DNA of 64,000 nucleotides, taken from positions 7,423,501 through 7,487,500 of the forward strand of contig JACSYO010001810.1 of NCBI GenBank assembly GCA_016806645.1, in the 5' to 3' direction. A program made the position numbers and the translations under genes. Position 1 is the stretch's first letter. Each line of letters starts with the position of its first letter. The stretch comes from Ophiodon elongatus. Its lineage: Eukaryota > Chordata > Actinopteri > Perciformes > Hexagrammidae. This document shows positions 13,052-27,300 of the stretch, one piece after another. The notes under the pieces are model-generated. The model had not been told where the DNA came from and made no database searches. It saw only the letters and a list, made by a program, of their open reading frames with translations.

Positions 13052-13689
13052 ATTACTAATACTTGTTATACCATTTTCATCCCCAGATCCATTTAATAAA
13101 TACAGGGTTTCAGCGGGACCTGTTGACACAGTTTCTTTGTACAAAAGGATAACTTTTCCAACTACTTGCCAGTACCAAACTGTAAATGTGAAATGCGACA
13201 TACTGTCCTGCTGCTCTTGACACATTTCCTGCCTTGGTAACTCTTCTCAGTTCATTAGCTCTCTATATGCCTGGCTTTCAGGCTGAAATCTGAAATATCT
13301 GAAAACATAGGAATGGGTGATGGTAATTATTGTAAGACATGTTCTCATTGTTACACATACTATGTGTCTGGCTTCTCAAGTGGCCATAGCTGTCATAGTT
13401 TTATTACTGGTTTACTTGACAGTTTCTCTTTAGCTCCATGTTTTTCAAACTCACTGTAGGTGGTGGCAGGCAGAAAGACAGGGCCTTGTGGCTTACCAAT
13501 TTATTAATTGGTAAGCCTGTCAACCTGTGCTGCAGTGTCATTGACCTTGTCTGTGCTTTAGTGTTTTCCTATGCAGGGAGTGCTACTATTATTCCAAGGA
13601 TTTCAATAGAAGCATTTAACAGCAATTTTTATGCAATTCCTGCTGTGCAAAACAATGTTACTAAATGTGTTCCGGTGATGAATATGATG

Positions 13690-13915
13690 ATGCTGATGTA
13701 TAGTATAGTACACTGCAATATAGTATATCATAGTATAATATGTTCGTAGTAGTAGTATTCGTGTAGTAGTAGTAGTATATAATAGAGTATATAGGTATAG
13801 TACCATAGTATAATATAGTTTAGTTCATTATAGTGTGTAGTATAAGTAAGTATAGTATTGTATATTATAGTATAGCATAGTATATTATAGTATATTTTGG
13901 TATACAGTATAATAT
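13690..13915. repeat. Degenerate TATAG/AGT-rich minisatellite
   Basis: Imperfect units of TATAGTA and AGTAGTAGT recur over about 225 bp, with units lost and substituted. It is strongly AT-rich and likely an old, decaying simple repeat. Confidence 0.75.
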
Positions 13916-16900
13916 GTGCAAAACATAATAAAACATTTGCTCTCTAGATATCCAATTTATCACCATACTTTGGTATTTCTGTGGCACTAATTTTAAAAAC
14001 TTTGTATTGTTGTGTTTTCTTAATACCAGTGACACTGCACAATATGTTTGATGAGATGTGAAAGACCCATGGGCTGACAGTATGTCTGTCATTGAAATGT
14101 CCTTACCTGTTAACAAGTCTGCCTGCCCATGGATCTGTGTGCTCTTATTTGCAGCTTGTTGTCTTTATGTGACATGTGTGTGTGTGTTTTTGTTCATGCA
14201 TATGATTCAATGTGCAGGACTGGCAATAAAGTGTTCAAATATTGTGCACGTTAAGTGCTGGGTGGATGCATGTGAGCTTTTTCCTCTGTGAATGTAGAAA
14301 TCATGTTACATATGGATTCAAAGAAAATTGTGAAAAAAAAAAAGAAAAAAAACATTTTTTTTAATTAATATTATGGTTTTGTGGTCTTACTTAGTGAATT
14401 GATAAACCGCAAGAACTTACATTTTTCGCAAAAAACAGATATAGTTAATTAGGCTTCATTATTACTATATTGAACTGCCGAAGTAAATCTTATGGAAAAA
14501 AGCTCACAATGTCATTTATTTTCTATGCTAAGTGATCTTAGATGATTCTTGCCTACTGAGCGCTCCTTTACTCACAAAATATGTTTGGAGGTCTCAAAAC
14601 AGGTGAAATGGGGAGACTTATTCAACTAAACATTGCAAGACTTGTGAAGGAATTCTATAGCATAAACAGTAATATCCAACCCTGCTGCAAATGTTATGAT
14701 GAATTCTCGCTTCGCACGTGGAAAGAAAATCAAGAAAAATCGACCACTTTCTGATATTAAAATGTTTGGTTGTTTTTTTTTGTCTCTCTCTGTCTCTTTC
14801 TCTCATCACTCTCTCATTACTCACATAATTCTGTTACCTAGCCCCAAGATGAGACATCAATTCTTCTGCCACTGAGAATTGCAAATTAGCTTCGAGTTAG
14901 CTCTTGAGGAGATGGGAGGAGACAGGAGTGGGAGGTGGAGAAGAGATAAGCTGATGAGAACGTAGGAATTAGCCCTTAATAACGGTGGGTGAGAAACAAT
15001 GCTGGAAAATTTCAGAGACTTTCAGTTACAAATTGGGATGTCATGAATGACGATTTGCATCAGTGCAGCGTGCTGTGTTGGCTTCATTCCAGTGTGGTCC
15101 GGGTCTCGCGGAGCAGGCTCCAGCCAGGGAGAAATTAGCATGCCACCGAGACTCAAACTGGCTTTGCAAGGTCAGTTGAATGGAAAATAATGAGCAATGA
15201 GCTAAACATAAGGGAAATTAGACCAACCTGTCTGCTAAGCGTAAAGCAGAGATGTTATAAAGGCATTATAAATTGAAAAATCTCATAAACATGTTAAAAC
15301 AGACCAATCCTTTATTCATGCACTTTGCCTATCTATGCATGTTTTGTCAAATACTGCCTCCTTTTGATATTTGAGCGTTTTTCCTCAGACAGGGACATAT
15401 TAAATTTCAAGCATATATAAATATTGTGAAAAGGTCACCTTTCCATCTGTTATTTGTGCAACCTCTAAAAGTAATTACATACAGAATGTTGTCGGCAAAG
15501 CTTTCGTTGTCTAAACACCATATCTCCCTGAGCTCATTTCATATACACCTGAGGACTGTACAGAGGTAAACAGGTGAAGTAAACAAGGATAAATAAATAC
15601 AAAATCAGATTGCTTGCACACTGATATACGGGCTCATTTAAAGGTATTCATTTTAAATTGTGAAAAACAGTTTCAGTTTTGGACAAATATTTAATGGTCA
15701 GGATTAGTCAGATTTGATATTTTTGTGACAGTTTCTATGACTCCTTATGTTTATATTACATTACAAAAATACATTAACATGAAAAGCAATATTAATAATG
15801 CTTTAAAACATTTGTTGAGTGCTCATGATATATATAATGACACATTGCTAGAAGCAGATAATATATTTTAAGTATATTTATGATGCATAGACATTGGCAT
15901 CATAGAAGGTGTTACCAATATTTTTGCTCTCATAATGTGAGTCATATTATTAATTGAGAGATATGTTTTCTCTTTCTTGGATCTTACTGCAAATATCCCT
16001 CTTCAAGAAAAAAAAAATCCATTGTACAAACATTCAAAGCTATTGAAACCAGAAGTATAAGGTATGTAAAAACATGTGTTATCCCAATGCTGTGGAATTA
16101 AACCTCATCAACTAATAGGCTTTAATGCATGAATTATGAATGACATAATAGGCCGCGTCTTCCCTGCAGCACAGCATCGCGTGCTTGCCTCCTTTTAGGA
16201 GAGGCAACAGAAAGAGGTCAAATGTGACATCAGGGGAAGGCAAGTGATGGCACTGAAGCACCACACTGCACTTTGAAGAGAGAAAGAGAGCGAGAGAGAA
16301 ATTTCTCTTGGGAATGATTTTAAAGGCCAGGTGGTTATCTGTGCTGTAACTTTAGAGCCAGGTTATCTTGGCCGTTCTCACTAGGAAAGTTTTCTTCTAC
16401 GATAGAATTTGGTACCATTTCTGAAAAACAAAGCACTGGTATGTCATTAACGTATAAGAAATATTGTTTTGCCATTTGTGGGTTTTTTTCAGATATTCTT
16501 TTGATATTTTTCCTGAATTAATTGATATATTTCGGTGTTTTCACATTTATACTTTACTATCTTACACATTGGCTTTTATAACTTCTCATAGACCAAACAG
16601 GAATAAATAATCAGTTATCACTAATCACAATCACTTTCTTGTGGTGATAGCAAAATGTATGCAATGCTTGCACCGCTTTAATGTTTAAGGTTGACCAACT
16701 GGCTTCCCAAGCTAAATATTTGACCAGGAAAATGTTCCCATTTATAGCTGCAAAGCCGAAGCAGTTGAGTTGAGGCAACTAATCATGTGATCATGCAGAT
16801 CATTTACCCCATAATAAGACAATTTGACAGCCCAAATGAATCCTACAGTATGTTCGGGATTCTATTACATTCATATTCATCTGTAAATTAAATAGCTGTT

Positions 16901-19900
16901 CAGATGAGTAAAGCTATTGAGGAGCTGAGCCTGTGAATAGACTTGAGTGGCAGAAATTTCTGCCGCTCACTCAAATAATTATTTTCATCTCCATGCTCTC
17001 AGTCGTCAGGGTGTTTGTTTGCTGTTCCCAACAGGTTTCTGCTCACATTCAGAGGAAACCTGCTTCTGTTTGCTCCATTGCAAATGTGAATAATGCCACC
17101 CATAACTGTATTATACAGTTGGCAAAGAGAAAAATGAGAGACGGCATTATAGCGTCGTGAAAAAACGCAGAGTTGTGAACAGTTCCAGACAACACGTTTG
17201 ATCGAGTTGCAAATATTTCAACATCAGCAATTATCCTGAGTTTTATGATTCCAACTCGGTGTTGTTAGAGGTGAATAAAGTAAAAATAAATAAAAATGTG
17301 TTTAAAAAATAGACAAAAATAGAAAAAATGCTTAAATTTGTATCTAAACAATGCTTATCGGACCTCGGAGCAAGAGGAATTATCCCTGTCACGCTGCCTA
17401 AATATCCAGCTGGGGAGCCATGCAAATATGTATTATACATGTCACCCCGAAAAATGAATTCCTTTTTGAACAGGGCTGATGACTTTTATTGTGCTCCAAT
17501 CGTGATCAAGATATTACAGTAAAACAGAGAGATTTGCCACTACTTTTGGGAGCCTGGAGATTTAACAAAGACCACATCTCTACAAAAGAGAAAGTTAACA
17601 CGCTTCTTCTTTTTAAAGAAATCCTAAATACCATAGGGCAATAACAATAACAATTCTCTTTATATCACTTTAAGCCTTGAGTATTATTGACCAACATGTA
17701 GCAGGTGAAAATGCAAGTCAAGTGAGTGCCATGGAAGATAGTGGTTGCTGTACAGTATTGATGGATGGTGTATCAGTATTGCACTACTCACCTTTAGTGT
17801 GCCATGCAGAGCTCCTAGAAGTGTAAGTGGATCATATTGCTGCCTGGATTTCATAGGTTTCTTCACAGGTGCTACACTTTTGAACCACAGAAAATTGACA
17901 AATTGGACAGTCTGTGTGCAAAAAGACGGACACCAAAAGAAGGTTTGGAATTGGATCTCTCTGGGAAGATTACTGAAATGTCCCAAGGAACACCACGGAC
18001 TTGCTTGCTGTTGGCGATGACTTGTGGATCCAGCAGGTCAGCTGTCATTCCAGTGAATTAATGCAATTTTGGAGTCTGGTATCCGGTATTCATACATCAA
18101 TGGTATTCATTTGTACTGTATGTAGACATATCGTTCACGATCTATGAGTTCCAGCTAGCACCCAAAGGCATAGTCTGTTTCTTACTGCTTGTGTGTTAAG
18201 GTTAGCTTCTCTCTCTGATGCTACTTTATATGTTATGTTAAAATGAATCCAATGAAATATACTTCCTTTGAGTTTTATCTAGAGTTTTATCCTTTCAAAC
18301 TAGTAAATCTGTGATCATCCGTCTACAAAGTTTAGTGAAATGAAAAACAATACATTTATGTGTCTGTCAAAACACTAGGTTTGTGAGATGGTACAAAGTG
18401 CTCAGTGTTTTATTGATAGAATGAAAGTGTGCATTTTGTGGTTTTGCAGTTACTGACCCATTGCTTTAGCCTTGGGTGAACCTGCACACATTGGAGCAAT
18501 AAATTAGAGGCAGAGTCTTAAAGAGCTGATCACTTGGATGAGGTTTTCAATGATGGATCTGTTGAACTGAAACAATATTTCTCCCCTGTTAAACTCAAAT
18601 AAATTGACCGTCTTGAAAGCTCCAATAATGGTACTTTGTTTGCAGTTACACAGTTATTTGCATGGAGCAAAGTTGTTTTGAATAAAGTAGGTGCTCTGCT
18701 TATAACCAACTTATAAACTGGTATAGCATTTCTTCAAAAACTCAAAAACTTCAAAAATAAATCTCAATACTAATATTACTAATGCAGACTACATGCAGGC
18801 CGAGGTGGTTGAAAAATGATTAAAGACACTGTATGTGTACACTTTGTGACAAAGTTGAAAGGGTGCATGAAATATCCACCATGGGGTTGTGTAGTGGTGT
18901 TTTGACACTCCAGGATTGCAGTTTAAAAGCCTGAGCCATCTGTGCCAAGGTCTAATGTGAGGCAGCTTGTCGTAAACTCTTTGTTGGCCTCACAGTCCAG
19001 GAACCGTGAGGCTAATAACATCACCGTTGTTAAAATTTACTGTGTTTCTACTCGCCAGAGTCAGATCCCTCATTGATCAGAGTAAATCAACTCTCACCAA
19101 ACCGTAAAACATCATCTCAGAGTGATGCCACTAATGATCTGCCCCAACAGACGACACCCGCTGTCTGGAGGGTTGCTGCTGTATCAAAGCCATGCTGTCT
19201 GACTCTCCTACCCCCATGGCCTCATCACACTTTATCTAATAATGGGAATTTACTTCAGGTCTTTTTTTGTTTTTTTTCTTGCTCACTTGGTCGAGATAAA
19301 CAGGCGATTGATGAATCTGGCGTAATGCACAGGCTTACGGGCACAGACAGCACACAGCCCACAGTAAATATGTGCAGACAGGATCGGATTTCCGCATTAG
19401 CTGTGAGGAGATGCATTTATTTCCCTCTCACCCAGACTCATAACAGCACTGAGTCTCAATTACCACGTCTGAGAGGTGCAGATAATACATGCAAACGGCA
19501 CCACTCCCAGCCATTACCAGCACATATATACAGTTTGCTTTTCACACTGTCTGTCTGAACTGCACTTCATTTAACGATGTCTGTAACATCTACAGTAGAG
19601 AGATTATTCTCGGAATGATGAGTGAGTGTGTGTGGTTGTTACATGTGTTTGAACATGTGTGTTTCCATGTGCCAAGCTACCCATTCATGGAGAAATAAAA
19701 GGATCATATGGTCTTGCCCTCTGCTAGTAAATGTCTCTGATCACTATCACATCATTTAAAATGGGTCTACGCCAGACAAGAGTCCATGTGTAATGAAGTA
19801 ACATGTTTCAGCTACACTTCGTTTCTTTCATCACTTTCATATCACGATTTTGTTTTATTTATGGTGCATTCATAATTTATAAGGGCTAATAAGTTACAGA

Positions 19901-20235
19901 AATTTAAAAAAGTTAACATTTTGGCCTTGGGATTCTCACTGTATCCCGAGTTAATACAACATACAAACTCTACCTGGGTTCCATAGAGAGGCCTTGCATA
20001 CCCAAGAATCCTACAATTTTTACTATTTGGCTCATGCACTGAGCAAGTAGGTCGGGCTGTCTAAAAAAAAATTAATAAAGCCCTGAAAGGAAGGTTTTTT
20101 TAAATTTCACATACCGTCGTTTTAATTGCCAGCATTCAGACCTTAAACAAATGTAAATTGAATTCCCATTTGTGATTTGACTATAGGTTTACCTAAAATA
20201 CCTATGTGAATTGAGCCTCAACCTGAGTGCGCCCT

Positions 20236-20390
20236 TTAGAGGACCTGAGATTGCCTTTAGACTTGACATAAGACTTTCTCTGTCAAAATTGAAACATTAC
20301 TTATTTGATGATTTAAGACTTGACCTGGAGACTTAATCTCATAGACTTGAGACTTGACCTGGACTTGCCTCAAATCATTTGAGACTCGAC
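20236..20390. repeat. Degenerate GACTTGA-based tandem repeat
   Basis: AGACTTGAC/GAGACTTGACCTGGA words recur several times over about 155 bp with variable spacing. I recall similar degenerate tandem sequence in fish genomes. Confidence 0.6.
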
Positions 20391-23300
20391 ATGCCCCAAC
20401 AGCTCTCACAAGAATTGCAGGGAACACCATGATACTGTAACTTTATACCCCTCAACTTCACGGAGTTCTCATTCCTTGGATACCCAGACTCTCTGTGTTA
20501 AGCACCAGGAGAAGGCCCTGTTAAGCCAGGAGCTTAGCTCCAGTGCAATGCTTGCAGCCTGGGTACCCTGTCAGACCCCTCCTCTCTCCTCCGCCCACTG
20601 GATGTCAACCCTGAATTGTGTTTTGATGTTTCTTCAGACCTACAATTGAGCTCCATTCTCAGCAGCCAAAACAGACATTTGTCAATTCATATGCATCAGG
20701 GCACTTTTTTTTCTCCCTCTCATCCGCCGCCACTTCCTCTCAACTGTGCCTTCCCCAGTTTTAACTCTACCACTGCACTCAGTAACATCAACCAGTACGA
20801 GGATATGAGTGGCCACGAGCCCCCCTGCTGTGAGTGGTGTCACATGTGATTACCATTATTTATAAAACTCACTCAGGCTTGGTTGCGTACCCGGCCTCTC
20901 CCGGCCCTTGGCCCTGCACACTACAGTCAATATTTGCACGCAATCCTGAACTGTTGAGAGTTTCCATGGTGGTGAGAGCCTCCATTACATGAAATATTCA
21001 GGGCGCGCGGAGACTCCCGTGAGGCCCAGCGCAGGGTTTTTACTCCGATTTGATTATACGACATGATTTTTTCATGAGCTATGACAGTCCTGTTGAATTA
21101 GAGTCAGCTCTGAATCCTTGTGATAGTCACGGAAGCCAGAGAGGAGGAGGAGGAGCAGGCTGTCCTATTCCCTTAGTCCATCTTTAACTCTCTCTGTCTG
21201 AATAAGGGGAGAACAAATGTAACCAGAAACAAAATGAGAATTCCTTATAGAAAACACAAGATATACATCATGTGGACACATGCTTGGTATTACATATTGA
21301 CATCATGTCTTAGATAAAATATCATACCAGTACCAAATCCCTTGTACTCTGTCTTCTTTGAAAGGTGTTACAGATATCAACGTTTTTAGACTGATGTTGG
21401 CCATGCCCAAAAATTGGTTCTGATATTCAGTTTTTCTTGCATCAGTCTCTGAAAAAGCTTTTAAAAAGTTGGACAATACAACTCAAGGCAACGTTATTAA
21501 GAAATAAAAAATCCTCATGATCATAGTTATATTAAACAATCACCAATAGTTGTATGTAAACCTGAACAAAGCTAACAATACTGTCAGTTTAAGGTATATC
21601 GTCATCATAGTCAGTGCACCACTAATCAGTCAATATGTTACCAAACAAACTCCATCACATGAGGAAATAAAAAGAATAGATAAAGATAGCCTGTTAACTC
21701 CGTCTAAATGCATTTTTTTTTTTGGTCTCATTTATTAAATGTGTTTTCCATAACACATACATAAAACAAAGTTGAGATTTATCAAACCTATCTCTTTACA
21801 AGATGGCCGGTTGACCTATTCAAGATTCTATAAAGTGATGCAGAAATGGCAGTAAAATTGGTCAGGAAATTTCGCACAAATCTGTGATCCTCTCACAACT
21901 TAGAAAAGTCATATCATGAATGGAGTTGCGATGCTTTCCCCAGAAAAAAAGTTTGTGAAACACTGCTCTAAACCATCTAAGAGGACATTACAACGAAGCT
22001 GTGCCGGATATCAAGGACTAAATGTTTGTTAAAATGGTCAGCTCGAGTCCTTGACTACAAGAATACCTGAGGGAGTGTGAATGAGAGAGAGAGAAAGGGG
22101 TAGTGCATAATGAAGTATTTGACGATAACAGTGGTGCCACAGACAGTTATGGTATAATGAGCGTAAAATGATCATTAGGGGCTTCTAATGGCAAAATCAG
22201 TCATGCTACCGCACACAAACACAGACCGTGTTAAGGTAAGTTAACAACGTTGTGTTGTGTGATCATTTTATGCTCCGTAAAAATATGATATATTCTTCTA
22301 TTGTCGAGAAGCAGAACCTGACGTGTTTTAAATAGCTTGCAATGGCTAAATGGCATGACAACAGTCAAAATAGAAATGCAATGTATCGTATATAATTACA
22401 CATTTATTATTGACTTATTAAAATAATCTTTCTATTCACCTCCAAATCTACAAATCATGCACCGTTTGACTGGTTTGACTAATACATTAGTGTAAAATAA
22501 AAAATACAGATTGTTCATTAATCAAATTGGATAATATGTAAGAATTAATTACAAAATTAATTCCTGCAGATTTCTATATACATTATCAGTAAACAATATT
22601 GATAAAATATCAGTCAGGATATTTTATCACATTATTGATCAAGGTATTAGATGTAACGGCAATTGTGTTTTGTTCAATTTTTGATCAGATTCAGAGCAAA
22701 TTTGATTATTTTCAGGCATTATTACATTTTATGTAATTTTTTACATTATTAGTGGCTCATCCATCAGACAAAAATCAGTAGTTGTTACCCTAATGACACT
22801 TTTGAATGACCCACAGTTTTTAAGCTGAAAGCCGTTTTAATATTCAACGTGTTTGTCAGTAGTGAAACGTTTCTGTGATATTCTCAGACACTGTGGGAGT
22901 TTGCGTCCATACTAGGACAGTCAAGGTCATTCTCAACAGATGCCTTTGGTCCACTGCACCACATGATTGTCAGCTGAGTCCAACATTGTCCATTTGGTCT
23001 TTTGATTCACACAAACACGTATTTAAACACGCACACATACATGCTCACACACACAGAGTGAGAGTGAGAGATTATTGGCTCCTGGCTTTGACAGACTGAA
23101 TCCTGGCTTTCCAAACAGGGACCTGTTTCTGAGTGACCCAGCTTGAAACCATTTGATTGGTCAGGGCCCACCAACGTGCACAGAATGACAGCAGGGAGGA
23201 GTTTACACACATACAGACACACACACACTGGTCTGGGTTGAATACAGATAGAAGGACTTCCCATTTTCATTGCCAGGCTAATTGCTTTCCTTAGCTCCAT

Positions 23301-24026
23301 GCATGCTTTAGTGACACCAGCTTACTTTTCTAATAACAGCATACATTGATGCAGGATAGAGCTTGATTCTTTTTACATCCATAATAGGAACCTTTTAACT
23401 TCCGATAAATGTAGCGTATTCTTTAATGTGACCATATTATTAGAGTTATTCTTTGTGATAATCATTTTTGAATAAATTCAATGATTTTTAGTGAGGAAAA
23501 AAAAAGATTTCTGCCAGAAGTGCATCAGACGTATTGAAAATAACCATTCTGGATTAAAGAGCTGCGTAATTAATTGACATTGTACTTGGGAAAAAAATAT
23601 TTTTTATTTAATTCTCCACCAATCTGGCTAGTTTTTGTTAAATGCCATCTTGTGTCTGTTTGGCTAGAGCACAGTCCCTTTAATGGCCATCGTCAGGGCT
23701 ATAATCAATATTATTCATAACTGTGATTTGCTTCATGCTGTTAGAAAGGCCTATTACGTTATTATGTAGCTGCAGTGAAATATTCGCTCGAGAATTTGTT
23801 TTGCTATCAAATGTCTTAAATTCAGGTTTGCAACAATCAGCTTATTACCAGATAATGATAGGATGATCTTATTTAAATGTCACGCTCCCCAACACAGCAC
23901 TTCTGATGCTAAGTCAGTGCCCTTTGGTGTCTGATATAGATGCACCGCGCTTTCTAATAACTCCAATGTAAAGCCACCAGCATCATTAACATTTTGTCAC
24001 GTCAGTCGTGAGTCAGGTCAGTCTTT

Positions 24027-24126
24027 AGTCACATGAGTCATTAGTGTCTTTAGTCACATGAGTCATTAGTGTCTTTAGTCACATGAGTCATTAGTGTCTT
24101 TAGTCACATGAGTCATTAGTGTCATT
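24027..24126. repeat. Four tandem 25-bp units carrying AP-1 and E-box motifs
   Basis: Four 25-bp units begin at 24027, 24052, 24077 and 24102. The first three are identical as read; the fourth differs at one base near its end (CATT for CTTT). Each unit contains TCACATGA, an MITF/TFE-type E-box sequence, overlapping ATGAGTCAT, a consensus AP-1 site. The array passes straight into a 14-bp inverted repeat (24127-24156). Binding is inference from the motifs. Confidence 0.92.
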
Positions 24127-24156
24127 AGTCACATGACTCAAGTGAGTCATGTGACT
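24127..24156. repeat. Perfect 14-bp inverted repeat with AP-1 sites
   Basis: AGTCACATGACTCA (24127-24140), spacer AG, then TGAGTCATGTGACT (24143-24156), an exact reverse complement. Each arm contains an AP-1 heptamer (TGACTCA/TGAGTCA) and a CACATG/CATGTG E-box. Confidence 0.93.
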
Positions 24157-24180
24157 CGTTTGTCACTCTGTAGTGACATG

Positions 24181-24360
24181 AGCCGTAAGTCAGTCAAGTT
24201 AGTCAACCACGCTCTTTTCCTAAACCTAGCTATGTTGTTTTATTGCCTAAACCTAACTTCTTGTGAAGTTTATTTTGAAAAAGACACTTGCATATTTCGA
24301 GTGGAAACTGACACACAGTCCCTGAAATGTCAATTTTTTTATGCTAGCGTCATAGTTTGA
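24181..24360. repeat. Dispersed teleost repeat (CCTAAACCTAAC type), fragment
   Basis: Two copies of CCTAAACCTA(A/G)C lie about 30 bp apart in a context (CAACCACGCTCTTTTCC) that I recall as a frequent interspersed repeat in percomorph fish. It directly follows the AP-1-rich array and may be part of the same element. The 75-codon frame here is not a gene. Confidence 0.5.
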
Positions 24361-27300
24361 AGCTTAGGGCCACCGACCAAGTTTGGGTATCTGACGAGTT
24401 GGGAGTAAAAATCTGTTGCCATACCAGCATTTTAAGCTGTGGCCCACAGAATAATTTTTATTACATAATGAAATATGAAATTGTTATTTATATGAAACAT
24501 ATATGTTGTGGTACAAAAGATTGAAAATGTTTTATATTCCACATTTAGGGTTTATAAATGTAGCTCATGTGAGGTATTGGCTAGCTATTATTTTAAATTT
24601 TATATTTTTAGTGAAATATAAAAAAAAGAAATCATTATATCATATAATTCACATTTGTTGGGTTGTTAATTTGTCTCATATTGGTTGCTGTCTGACTTTG
24701 GGAAAGATGCATGGGAAAATGTGCACTATTGCATTTGTTCTGTATTTTAAGTATATCTCACGAAACACTTGCACACAGGACATAGACTATATGCATATTT
24801 ATATTGACCGTCTAGCCGTTCTTTGGGGGCCATCACAAATCTATGATTCTTCTTGGCTGCTCTCATCAAACCCATCCATGCAGACCTCCAATTAATCAAT
24901 TTTGTCAGGAGAAAAGGTCAAGTTTGCATATTTGCTATTCAAGAAGCCATACTTACCATTTTATTTCAAAGAGTATGGTGAGGGAAGCCTGCTGCTCTGG
25001 AACAAATCAAACCCATCACTTGAGAGTGCTGCTCTTTCTGATGCCTGCAGGGATCAGACTGAGCAACTGTGTCTGATTGTTTGACAATCAGTCCGAGGTA
25101 GAGCGCTTCACAAATGGCAGGGTGAAACAGTCGACAGTGTTATTGTCCCTCCCCAATCGGGACATTGCATATCCTCTTTTTCACAGCTTTAACTTCACCA
25201 ATAAAAACAATGTACTCTGAGCTGTGATAAAATATGAACATTCATAATGTATTGATCCTCGGGAAATTGATGGTAAAAGCCAAAATGTGCATGATAAATG
25301 ATAAACAGTGAGCCAGAATTTAGGAAGAGACTGCTGTTTGTCATCACTGGGGTAATTGAAGGGGTAAGAGCATCATCACTATAGCCGTAGGGTTAGGAGA
25401 AATGAAGAGTACAGACTGTGGCTAACTATTATGGTGCTAATTATAGGAATATACCGTGGGTTTAGCAACTGTCCCTGGCACTACACTATCCAAAACTTGA
25501 GAGTACTTTACAAGGTTAGAAACGGGATGAAATCGACTGCACAGTTGATGTAGCTGATGCTGTATTATCTGACGGTATTGTCTTCAAACAAAAACAACAC
25601 AATTAGCTTGGAAATTAAATGGAAGTTGGATTGCTACTATTATTAGTGTGTTCCTGTTTGTGTGCGCAGCTGTGCGAGGGTGAATATGGTTCGACAGCTG
25701 TGGACAGAGAGTCCGACTCGAGGCAAGTGAAGAGGTGTTAAATAAGGCAGTAGCTTTCTGAGTAGTTACATACTTCTCTGTACACTTTCCCCCTCTCTGA
25801 AAGGCTGCAATTACCATGTCATCTGCCATAATGCTAACATGGAGAAGATAGCTCAAGCTAATTATTCACTCTCTTGTTCAGTCAGTAGAAAGCGAGAGGA
25901 CCAGGAAACTCAGAAATTGTGAAATGGACAAAGGCATGATAATAATTCTAACTAATGACAGACTAAATATGATTAAATATTAAATATATTTATCATTGGA
26001 TCTGAATGATCGACCAGCTTCGTGAAAATACTATTATACTGTTGGCCTGTATGTGCCGTCTAAGAAAGGGAGACACCTCGACTTCTTAGGCTGCCTCGCC
26101 TCACCACTAGGAGGGCTCAGTGAAGCCTCGGATGTTAAAATGAAGTTTTTATATTTAAATTGTGATGAATTTAGGACTGTGTTTGCGACCATCACCTGGC
26201 TAGCCCAAACTTAAATTTCTGCTAATTTTATCTGAGCTTAAAGACTAATGCAGGAAGAAAAACATGGATTTCTAAATGCTTTGCATTGGGTTGATTGGCA
26301 CAGGTAAGTCAAAGACATCTGTGCAGCAAGCCAAGAGGATGTGCTTGGTTTCTTTTTTTCTTTTTTTTGTGGTGATGGTGTTAACTTAGTTGACTGACCT
26401 TGCAGAAATAGTCACGTTATCAATAGTGTTATTATCAACATTTTGAGGTTTCCTACACTTTAAAGGAAACTAATTGAGTGACTTGTAAAAAAAAAAAAAG
26501 TCATCTGTAAATCATCTGAGGGGTTGATAAAAGAAATTCCATTCGATGTGTATGTGTTCACAAAGTTACAATACAGGATATTACAACATTGCCTGCCAGA
26601 CCATTTAATCCGCCCACCCCACCAAGTTGTCTGCCTCGACATCAAACTGTGGTTTCTTGGTTGAAAAAGCAATTGATCTAATCGGTGCCAAGGGGCGGGA
26701 CTAACACCCTTGGCAAGCTGTTGTTAAGCACTGTCAACCTCTGCATCAGAACCAAGGAGAAGTGATAACAACTATGGCAACCGCTATAGACAAGTCGCTG
26801 CAATCAAGGCTGTTCTAAATCACATATAATAACGGCAGGTCTTCTCAATATTGCTCATCATGGTAGATTGTTTTTACTTTGCTCCGCTCAAATCTTAAAA
26901 CCTACGCATCAGTGTTGACAAAAAATTACATTAGAGTCAACTGTTGAAATAAACCAGGACATATATATGTTCCCTGCTAATCAACTGTAAACGTCCTCTC
27001 ATTGTATGTACATGTATTGTTTTATTATTTGTCTGTTATGAGGTGACTTCTTTTCAAGTTTGGATACTTTGACCAGAAGTAAAGTCCTCTCTTCATAATA
27101 ACTCAAACTCAAAGGTCATTCAGAAATTCTGCTACTGCTCACAATTAAGCGGCCCCCTGGTGACAAGTGTATTTAAGTGGCTTAAAAGATTATATTGTGT
27201 CTGATGTTTATCTTTCTTCTCGGTGAAGTTACTTACAAGTACTTGCATTAGCCTAATGGGACAGCGTTTCAAGGCTGACTGCTTCTCTCCATCCTCTGAA

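Larger units (their letters stand above)
13057..24026. other. Intergenic sequence upstream of epha6, part 3
   Basis: About 11 kb with no gene I can support. It includes a degenerate TATAG-rich tract (13690-13915), a degenerate GACTTGA repeat (20236-20390) and long AT-rich stretches (15250-16100, 22350-22800). Two CpG-containing or motif-rich unique blocks (21000-21130, 23540-23780) resemble conserved non-coding sequence. The 161-codon frame at 19073-19558 has no recognisable domain or splice context. Confidence 0.65.

Noticed and set aside
19073..19558. 161-codon frame on the + strand
   Set aside because: The frame opens at a non-ATG codon, has no domain or repeat pattern, and composition is like the flanks.
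21937..21970. hAT-like terminal sequence (GTTTGTGAAACACTGCTCTA)
   Set aside because: It resembles the reverse of a CAGTGTTTC hAT end, but no partner end or target duplication was found within several kb.
24027..24126. CRISPR-like direct repeats
   Set aside because: The 25-bp units are head-to-tail without spacers, in a vertebrate genome; this is a minisatellite.
24503..24895. 130-codon frame with hydrophobic segments
   Set aside because: AT-rich DNA readily yields Ile/Leu/Tyr-rich frames; no homologue is recognised and there is no exon structure.
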